Assembly (NCBI GenBank): GCA_905201915.1
Contig: CAJKQE010000074.1
Span: forward strand, 1 to 10,924
Source of the DNA: an uncultured Lachnospiraceae bacterium
Lineage (GTDB): Bacteria; Bacillota; Clostridia; Lachnospirales; Lachnospiraceae
DNA: 10,924 bases
Reading direction: 5' to 3'
A program made the position numbers and the translations under genes. The number at the start of each line of letters is the position of its first letter. Position 1 is the first letter of the stretch. Positions 6,826 through 10,924 of this stretch are shown one piece after another. The notes below the pieces were generated by a model. It had not been told where the DNA came from, searched no databases, and saw only the letters and a program-made list of their open reading frames with translations.

Positions 6826-7677
6826 CTACCATGCCCCTTGATAGCCTATTGTTACCGCACTATTCTGAGCTCCTGCTTCCATCGAATCTTGAACATTCAA
6901 TCCATTCAAAATCCCATATAAAAATCCGGCAATAAAACTGTCGCCTGCACCCATTGTATCAACAACTTTACACTCTATGATTCCAAATCGATACCAAGAA
7001 TTTCCATCATACCCAATGCTTCCATTTTTCCCCAATGTTGCAATAATGACTTTAGGTCCTTTTTGTTGCATTGCTTTCATGAATTCCTTTAATTGTTCCA
7101 TACAATTTTCTTTTTCTTTTAAGCCCATGCTATGATATTTCTGTCTAAACTCATTGCGTGATTCCTCGTCAAAAGAGAAGAATGCATATGTCACATATGG
7201 AATCGCTTTCTCAACAATTGGATTTGCAAATTTATTTGCAAAATCAAATGCAACTGGAATTTCTTTCGAAATAAGTGGAAGCTCATCTTCAATCATTCCC
7301 CAAATTCCTGTAACCGCTAAATCATGTTTCTTTATAAAGGAAATGTCTTGTTCTCTTAGCTTAAAGTCTGCCAAAACACCTTCTTCATATTTTCCAAACA
7401 CTCTATCTCCATCTACAATGTCAACATGTGTAACTGCGGTTTTTCCATCCAGCACTTGAATATGAGAAGTATCAACTCCTTTATTTTGAATTGCACTTAT
7501 CATGATTTTTCCGAATGAATCAGTTCCAACAGCACCTGTATAAGAACTTTCTCCACCTAATCGTTTTATGTATACAGCAACATTCACTGGGTTTCCCCCT
7601 GGATAAGATTCATTCAATGAATCATAATAATCAATACAATTATCTCCTATTGCTGCTACTCTTATCTTTCTGTCCAT
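6826..7677 (-). CDS. frlD: PfkB-family kinase, fructoselysine 6-kinase-like (FrlD)
   Basis: This 283-residue PfkB/ribokinase-family sugar kinase is predicted to phosphorylate the C6 hydroxyl of the fructosyl part of a fructosamine using ATP, in the cytoplasm. The start AIGDNCIDYYDSLNESYPGGNPVNVAVY and the last residues (QGAW) match what I remember of Escherichia coli FrlD, which opens with the same IGDNC-D pattern and ends HGAW. Further shared blocks are DRVFGKYEEGVLADF and the PfkB signature DTMGAGDSFIAGF at 240-252, with Asp246 as the expected catalytic base. Compared with the roughly 261-residue E. coli enzyme it has a charged insertion near residues 170-200. It starts 9 bases after the deglycase gene, with AAGGTGG spanning the gap. 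A kinase for another Amadori compound (fructose-asparagine, glucoselysine or a galactosylated form) is the main alternative. Confidence 0.85.
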   Translation of the reverse strand: MDRKIRVAAIGDNCIDYYDSLNESYPGGNPVNVAVYIKRLGGESSYTGAVGTDSFGKIMISAIQNKGVDTSHIQVLDGKTAVTHVDIVDGDRVFGKYEEGVLADFKLREQDISFIKKHDLAVTGIWGMIEDELPLISKEIPVAFDFANKFANPIVEKAIPYVTYAFFSFDEESRNEFRQKYHSMGLKEKENCMEQLKEFMKAMQQKGPKVIIATLGKNGSIGYDGNSWYRFGIIECKVVDTMGAGDSFIAGFLYGILNGLNVQDSMEAGAQNSAVTIGYQGAW

Positions 7678-7686
7678 TTTGCCACC

Positions 7687-8682
7687 TTAATAGTCCAGAC
7701 GTCTGTAATATCTTCTGATTTCCATAGGATGACAATTGACTTTTTCCATATGTGCATCAATTCTCTGTGTTACCGCATGCATCACTAAATGTGATATATA
7801 TCCTCTGTACTCTGGACTAATTCCTTTTAATTCAAATTTCTTGGTATCAATAATATTGTATTTTCCACAAATGCGTGGCAAGAAGTTTGCAACGCGCTCG
7901 CTCAATGATCTCTGAGAATCTTCCCCAATAAATACTGTAACTGGTGTATCTTTGTCAATTATTTCTAACATTCCATGGAAAAATTCTGCACTGTGGATAG
8001 ATTTTGTACGAATCCAATGCTGTTCTTCCCAATAACACATTGCATAAGAATATGTGGCACCATACTGGTTCCCAGCCCCAACAAAATAATGAATTTTGTC
8101 ATCCTTATGACGATTTGCAAATTCTTCTCCGAAAGCATCTGCTTCCTTTTCAACTTCCACAAGTGCAGTTGCCAAATACTGATCCAACTCCTTGTATAAA
8201 TCCTCATATTCTGGAAATTCTCCTGCATTATACATAAATCTATCTGCTACCATATAAAATTTCAATTGTTCATTGGCAGGATATGTAATCACATAGTCTA
8301 CAAGTTTTGCAAGTTCTGCAGTAGCAACATCAATAAAACCAATCACCCTTGCTCCACTCTTCTGTGCTTTTTTTACTCCATCTACGATTTCAGAAGTTGT
8401 TCCTGTAACAGACGAAATAATTACAATAGTTCCTTCTCCAACTTTTTTATTTCCAGTTGTCAAATACTCTGCTGCGTTTTCAACAAAAAATGAAAGTTTT
8501 GATTTTTCTTTCATATGAACCTCTGCCTGGAGGCAAGATGCATATGTTCCACCGATACCGAGCCAACAAATATTTTTGTATCCTTCTTTACAAATTCCAT
8601 CAATCAATTCATTAATTTGATTTCTCAGAGCAAGCGCTCCATTCACACTTTCAATCTGTTTCTGTTCATTAAATTTCAACAT
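7687..8682 (-). CDS. frlB: SIS-domain fructosamine-6-phosphate deglycase-like protein (FrlB)
   Basis: This 331-residue double-SIS protein is predicted to split fructoselysine-6-phosphate into glucose-6-phosphate and lysine in the cytoplasm. The first SIS domain shows GIGGTYAS at 42-49 and SSVTGTTSE at 90-98. The second (about 195-320) contains WEEQHWIRTKSIHSAEFFHGMLEI. Glu220 and His236 are 16 residues apart, the spacing I remember for the catalytic Glu/His pair of Salmonella FraB, also seen in E. coli FrlB. The C-terminus RRYYRRLDY resembles the ERRYYGGLVEY end of E. coli FrlB, and length is similar. As first gene of the operon, 9 bases before the FrlD-like kinase, it repeats the known deglycase-kinase pairing. 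An aldose-ketose isomerase or GlmS/AgaS-like enzyme is less likely given the partner kinase. Deglycase family is well supported; the exact amine partner (lysine or other) is not. Confidence 0.85.
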   Translation of the reverse strand: MLKFNEQKQIESVNGALALRNQINELIDGICKEGYKNICWLGIGGTYASCLQAEVHMKEKSKLSFFVENAAEYLTTGNKKVGEGTIVIISSVTGTTSEIVDGVKKAQKSGARVIGFIDVATAELAKLVDYVITYPANEQLKFYMVADRFMYNAGEFPEYEDLYKELDQYLATALVEVEKEADAFGEEFANRHKDDKIHYFVGAGNQYGATYSYAMCYWEEQHWIRTKSIHSAEFFHGMLEIIDKDTPVTVFIGEDSQRSLSERVANFLPRICGKYNIIDTKKFELKGISPEYRGYISHLVMHAVTQRIDAHMEKVNCHPMEIRRYYRRLDY

Positions 8683-8721
8683 ATTGTTTTCCCCTTTCGC
8701 TTCCTTTGTATTGGTGACTAT

Positions 8722-8747
8722 TTTTAAATTTAGTATACCACTTTTTT
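8722..8747. promoter_or_regulatory. Operator box 1 (GntR/HutC-type site over the operon -10)
   Basis: Core AAATTTAGTATACCAC with flanking T-runs matches box 2 (8862-8887) at 24 of 26 positions, in the same orientation. TATACCA is a half-site typical of HutC-subfamily operators. An opposing TGGT at 8712-8715 gives an imperfect inverted repeat. It covers the -10 of the operon promoter, as a repressor site would. Confidence 0.62.
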
Positions 8748-8759
8748 TATTTTTTTCAA
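8732..8759 (-). promoter_or_regulatory. Sigma-A promoter of the frl-like operon
   Basis: On the minus strand TTGAAA (8759-8754), a 16-bp A-rich spacer and TATACT (8737-8732) make a good housekeeping promoter. The start site should lie near 8725, giving a leader of about 43 bases before the ATG at 8682, with AAAGGGG as ribosome-binding site. The -10 element lies inside the TGGTATAC operator half-site, so a bound regulator would block RNA polymerase. Confidence 0.72.
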
Positions 8760-8803
8760 TACTTCATGTAAAAAATATTGAATATTGTTGTATTTTTATA
8801 AAT

Positions 8804-8817
8804 ATAAATGCATTTAT
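8804..8817. repeat. 14-bp perfect palindrome in the divergent region
   Basis: ATAAATGCATTTAT is its own reverse complement and lies between the two operator boxes. A second AATGCAT follows at 8826-8832. It may be a further regulator site, but AT-rich DNA makes chance palindromes common. Confidence 0.4.
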
Positions 8818-8861
8818 TTATACACAATGCATATATTTCTTTTATTCTGGTATGAAACACA

Positions 8862-8887
8862 TTTTAAATTTACTATACCAGTTTTTA
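8862..8887. promoter_or_regulatory. Operator box 2, with inverted partner CTGGTAT
   Basis: This is the second copy of the 26-base box, exactly 140 bp from the first. Here the inverted repeat is perfect: CTGGTAT at 8847-8853 and ATACCAG at 8875-8881, 21 bp apart. It lies about 37 bp upstream of the proposed regulator-gene -35. Two like-oriented boxes 140 bp apart would suit cooperative binding or DNA looping across the divergent region. Confidence 0.6.
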
Positions 8888-8923
8888 TATTTTTTATTTA
8901 TTCATTTCTTTTTTCCTTTCCAT

Positions 8924-8952
8924 TTGCTTTTTAAGAACTGACAACGTATAAT
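8924..8952 (+). promoter_or_regulatory. Probable promoter of the two regulator genes
   Basis: TATAAT at 8947-8952 is a perfect -10, 17 bp after a weak -35 (TTGCTT, 8924-8929). The start site should lie near 8959, giving a leader of about 36 bases. A second TTGATT-17-TATAAT match (8953-8981) places its start inside the ribosome-binding site and is less likely to be the working promoter. Confidence 0.55.
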
Positions 8953-8960
8953 TTGATTAG

Positions 8961-8976
8961 AATTTACAAGTAAATT
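8961..8976. promoter_or_regulatory. Inverted repeat at the regulator transcription start
   Basis: AATTTAC and GTAAATT form a perfect 7-bp inverted repeat around a 2-bp centre, just downstream of the predicted start site. This is a fitting place for autorepression. It shares the AAATTTAC string with operator box 2 but lacks the TATACCA core. Confidence 0.45.
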
Positions 8977-8994
8977 ATAATATTAGGAGTTCTT

Positions 8995-9705
8995 ATGAAA
9001 AAAAATTTATTAACTTTAGATGTTGCATTATCAAAAGAAATCAAATACATGCTAAAGGAAGAACACTATCTTCCAGGTGACAAACTGCCTTCGGAACGAA
9101 AGCTGGCAGAGCTGTTTCATGTACAACGCTTAACTGTTCGTGGAGCCTTGAATCTGTTACTTCAAGATAAAACAATTATCTCAAAACCACGAAGTGGTTA
9201 TTACGTAGCGCCTAAACGCATTTTACAATCCATTCGTAATTTTTCCTTACATTCAGAGGAAGATAGCGGACAATTAACTTACGAATTATATGATTTCAAA
9301 AAAATAGAAGCAGATAACTATCTTGCAAGCGAAATGTTACTTCCTGAAAAATCGAAAATATACAAAATTGTTTGGCTTTATTCAGATGGTACTCAACTAA
9401 TTTGTATCAATACAACTTATATTCCTGAATATATCTATCCAAATCTCACCCAACAAATTGCTGCTTCTGCTCCTGCAATTGATTTGATTACAAACAATTG
9501 TCAAATAACCTTGGCAAAATCGAATCAAAAAGTCACCTTACTTTACGCAGACACAAAGACTGCTCAAATTTTAAATATTCCTGTTGATAGCCCTTTAATG
9601 AAATACAAAGGGCTCATGTATGATAAACAAGGACATCTTGCAGTCTTTTTTGAAAATAATATGCTAATTGATCGTTTTGGTTTTATCAAGGAGGTAGTTT
9701 TATGA
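8995..9705 (+). CDS. GntR/HutC-family transcription regulator, first of tandem pair
   Basis: This 236-residue cytoplasmic DNA-binding regulator is transcribed divergently from the operon. The winged helix (about 9-72) contains LPGDKLPSERKLAELF and a canonical recognition-helix TVRGAL. The wing reads PRSGYYV where most family members have GKGTFV. The effector domain (about 85-236) fits UTRA but is weakly conserved: DLI stands where SLYDYL is usual, while IDRFGFI keeps the end motif. Start ATG 8995 has AGGAG upstream. It probably controls the divergent operon, repressing until a fructosamine or its phosphate binds, as FrlR does in B. subtilis. Its stop overlaps the next start by four bases (ATGA). 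Family is firm; ligand and repressor role are inferred. Confidence 0.9.
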   Translation: MKKNLLTLDVALSKEIKYMLKEEHYLPGDKLPSERKLAELFHVQRLTVRGALNLLLQDKTIISKPRSGYYVAPKRILQSIRNFSLHSEEDSGQLTYELYDFKKIEADNYLASEMLLPEKSKIYKIVWLYSDGTQLICINTTYIPEYIYPNLTQQIAASAPAIDLITNNCQITLAKSNQKVTLLYADTKTAQILNIPVDSPLMKYKGLMYDKQGHLAVFFENNMLIDRFGFIKEVVL

Positions 9706-10439
9706 GCAATGATGATGTATTAGCCGCACAAATAAAATCTAGTATCATTACAAAAATTAAAACACAGGAATATCTTCCTGGGGAGTTGCTTCCTAGCGAA
9801 CGGGATTTTGCAACAATGTATAGTGTAAGTCGGTATTTGATTCATGACATCTTTGACGAATTAATTAGCCAACATTACTTAATTCGCGTTCACGGAAAGG
9901 GAACTTTTGTCCGCAAACCCGAACAAAATCGAGTTGCTTTAGGAGTACTAAATGAATCAAAAAATGCCAGCTTTACCTCTTTAGTTCGTAACTTTGGTAT
10001 TGAAATTTCCAATAAATGCTTAGGCACAGGTATAATCAAAAACAGAAAATACTTTGCAGATAAACTTGGACTTTCTGAAGAAGATGAAATATACGGTATT
10101 CATCGAATTCGTCTTGGAAACAAGGAACCTCTTGCAATTGAGTTTACCTATGTTCCTATTCATTTTTTTTCAGATATCGATAATTACAATTTTGAGCACA
10201 TATCGCTTTATGATTATATGAAATCCAAAAATCATTTGCCTGTAAAATTTAATGAGACAATGGTGATGGTAGAAGCAGGCGAAAAACTTCAAAAGCACCT
10301 TCATCTTCCAAGTGCCACCTCTATCGTCAACTATATTGAATTCATAGGATACGATGAAAATGGTAATTTAGTTGAATATACAGAAAGTTATTCACGCCCT
10401 GATAAACTTGAAGTGCGCTTTGTCACAAATGATATCTAA
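9702..10439 (+). CDS. GntR/HutC-family transcription regulator, second of tandem pair
   Basis: This 245-residue regulator of the same subfamily is a diverged paralogue of its neighbour. The winged helix (about 7-72) has LPGELLPSERDFATMYSVSR and a canonical wing GKGTFVRKP. The recognition helix reads LIHDIF instead of the usual TVRQAL. The UTRA domain (about 78-243) is typical: GIHRIRLGNKEPLAIEFTYVP, then SLYDYM, then EYTESYSRPDKLEVRF. It may therefore sense the ligand better than its partner. Translation is coupled to the first gene by the ATGA overlap, and AAGGAGG inside the upstream gene serves as a strong ribosome-binding site. Near-equal production of both proteins is expected. Function may be heterodimerisation with the first regulator or separate control of another promoter. 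No terminator is visible after its stop codon. Confidence 0.9.
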   Translation: MSNDDVLAAQIKSSIITKIKTQEYLPGELLPSERDFATMYSVSRYLIHDIFDELISQHYLIRVHGKGTFVRKPEQNRVALGVLNESKNASFTSLVRNFGIEISNKCLGTGIIKNRKYFADKLGLSEEDEIYGIHRIRLGNKEPLAIEFTYVPIHFFSDIDNYNFEHISLYDYMKSKNHLPVKFNETMVMVEAGEKLQKHLHLPSATSIVNYIEFIGYDENGNLVEYTESYSRPDKLEVRFVTNDI

Positions 10440-10517
10440 ATTTACTTTAATTTTACCATTTAGTATGTGTATGCACCATAAACAAAACAAGATAGAATAT
10501 ACACAAAATAATACTTT
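10440..10517. other. Intergenic stretch without recognisable content
   Basis: These AT-rich bases follow the second regulator gene up to the IS21-like end. I see no gene, no convincing terminator hairpin and no repeat. Confidence 0.6.
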
Positions 10518-10580
10518 TGTTAGGGGCGGGGAAAATTGACCACCTAAAGCCGCTTAGAATTAACCATTTTTAGTCGGATA
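10518..10580 (+). mobile_element. IS21-family terminus (remnant)
   Basis: The stretch begins TGTTAGGGGCGGGGAAAA and continues TTGACCACC. A TGT start and a repeated AAAATTGACC-type motif are typical of IS21-family ends. A second, degenerate copy (AGAATTAACCATTT, 10556-10569) follows 24 bases later, as expected for the multiple terminal repeats of these elements. The interior would lie to the right but is cut off by the IS66 end at 10717. No istA or istB gene is present here. Confidence 0.5.
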
Positions 10581-10583
10581 GAA

Positions 10584-10671
10584 AAGTCATTGTATTTTTC
10601 TCTTCATGTTCTAAAATGATGTATGCCAATGCATCAGTAGAAATCACAATGGAAGAAAAACACAATGACTT
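10584..10671. repeat. Long imperfect palindrome (88 bp)
   Basis: The left arm (10584-10605, starting AAGTCATTGT) pairs with the right arm (10652-10671, ending ACAATGACTT), with one substitution and a 2-base insertion. Inside are nested pairs: TTCTA/TAGAA (10609-10613, 10638-10642) and an 8-bp stem TGATGTAT/ATGCATCA around GCCA (10617-10636). It lies between the IS21-like end and the IS66 end. It could be a MITE-like sequence, a structured RNA, or part of the IS21 relic. Confidence 0.6.
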
Positions 10672-10716
10672 AACTGAAATAATAGCACATCACTTCACAA
10701 TTTTTACATTTCTTTA

Positions 10717-10740
10717 GTAAGCGCCCAATATTAATGCGTT
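10717..10740. repeat. IS66 terminal inverted repeat (right element, inner end)
   Basis: It starts GTAAGCGC and matches the reverse complement of the left IS66 end at about 18 of 24 positions. It marks the boundary of the right IS66 element. The 8 bases before it differ from those after the left end, which is expected for two independent insertions. Confidence 0.82.
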
Positions 10741-10750
10741 CAGATACAAA

Positions 10751-10781
10751 ATTACCCCAGCCCTTTGCGGGTTGGAGTAAT
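10751..10781 (-). terminator. Terminator hairpin of the right IS66 element
   Basis: A 31-base inverted repeat, with ATTAC/GTAAT ends and a CCC/GGG inner stem, forms a 13-bp stem with one mismatch and a 5-nt loop. On the minus strand it follows the transposase stop codon by about 10 bases and is followed by TTTTG, so it can end transposase transcription. Confidence 0.6.
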
Positions 10782-10791
10782 TCACTATAAT

Positions 10792-10924
10792 TCACATGCG
10801 ATTTTTGATAGATTGGAGTTTTTCACTCCAAGGTGCCAGATCTGCAAGCTGTTCATCGGTCATATCTTTATCTGGCCGGTGCTCCAGCAGAAATTTAAGA
10901 TATCCATAAATATTCAGCCCATGT
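10792..10924 (-). CDS. IS66-family transposase, C-terminal part (5' end outside window)
   Basis: The last 43 residues of a second IS66 transposase run off the window edge and end at TGA (10794-10792). The segment YGYLKFLLEHRPDKDMTDEQL followed by APWSE is the IS66 C-terminal domain and aligns with the end of the left copy (YKYLTYLLSQRPDAKMSDEQL, APWSE), but the residues differ too much for the same element. It is transcribed outward-to-inward, opposite to the left copy, so both transposase 3' ends face the catabolic island. Confidence 0.88.
   Translation of the reverse strand, partial: HGLNIYGYLKFLLEHRPDKDMTDEQLADLAPWSEKLQSIKNRM

Noticed and set aside
6826..7677. Ordinary fructokinase or ribokinase
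   Set aside because: The IGDNC start, the GNPVNVAVY block and the GAW C-terminus fit FrlD better than general sugar kinases, and the SIS partner agrees.
7687..8682. GlmS- or AgaS-type aminosugar isomerase/deaminase as identity of the SIS protein
   Set aside because: The Glu/His pair spaced by 16, the FrlB-like C-terminus and the adjacent FrlD-like kinase favour a fructosamine-phosphate deglycase.
8683..8994. Catabolite-repression (cre) site
   Set aside because: No acceptable match to the TGWAANCGNTNWCA-type consensus was found near either promoter.
10581..10690. Minus-strand open frame through the palindrome (STDALAYIILEHEEK)
   Set aside because: Short, without a start or ribosome-binding site, and the inverted repeat explains the sequence better.
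1..10924. CRISPR array, prophage or toxin-antitoxin genes
   Set aside because: No regularly spaced repeats, phage structural genes or toxin-antitoxin pairs are visible on either strand.

Overview
The window is low-GC DNA with codon use and gene families typical of a gut Firmicute, most likely a Lachnospiraceae-type Clostridia. No marker gene fixes the genus. It holds one catabolic operon with its own regulators, and insertion-sequence debris lies on both sides.

Layout. Positions 2-376 are the 3' end of an IS66-family element: transposase C-terminus plus terminal inverted repeat. Positions 377-815 are a scar with an IS21-type IstA N-terminal remnant, a set of hairpins and an intrinsic terminator facing the operon. 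Positions 816-8682, all on the minus strand, form one operon in transcription order: frlB-like SIS deglycase, frlD-like PfkB kinase, substrate-binding lipoprotein, two CUT1-type permeases, GH42 beta-galactosidase, YitT membrane protein. Positions 8683-8994 are a divergent regulatory region with a good sigma-A promoter, two near-identical operator boxes and two palindromes. Positions 8995-10439 (plus strand) encode two overlapping GntR/HutC-type regulators. Positions 10440-10716 hold an IS21-like terminus and a long imperfect palindrome. Positions 10717-10924 are the 3' end of a second, different IS66 element in the opposite orientation.

How the genes work together. The first five operon genes correspond to the Bacillus subtilis frl (fructosamine) set: deglycase, kinase, binding protein and two permeases, with no local ATPase. 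The addition is a signal-less, hence cytoplasmic, GH42 beta-galactosidase with both catalytic glutamates. The simplest reading is uptake of a galactosylated Amadori product. The best candidate is lactulosyllysine, formed from lactose and lysine in heated milk. It would be cleaved inside the cell to galactose and fructoselysine, phosphorylated by the FrlD-like kinase, and split by the FrlB-like deglycase to glucose-6-phosphate and lysine. The enzyme families are well supported; the substrate is inference. The two regulators have complementary departures from the GntR consensus and may act as a pair on the operator boxes. The island lies between two inward-facing IS66 ends, which suggests a mobile or rearranged accessory locus.
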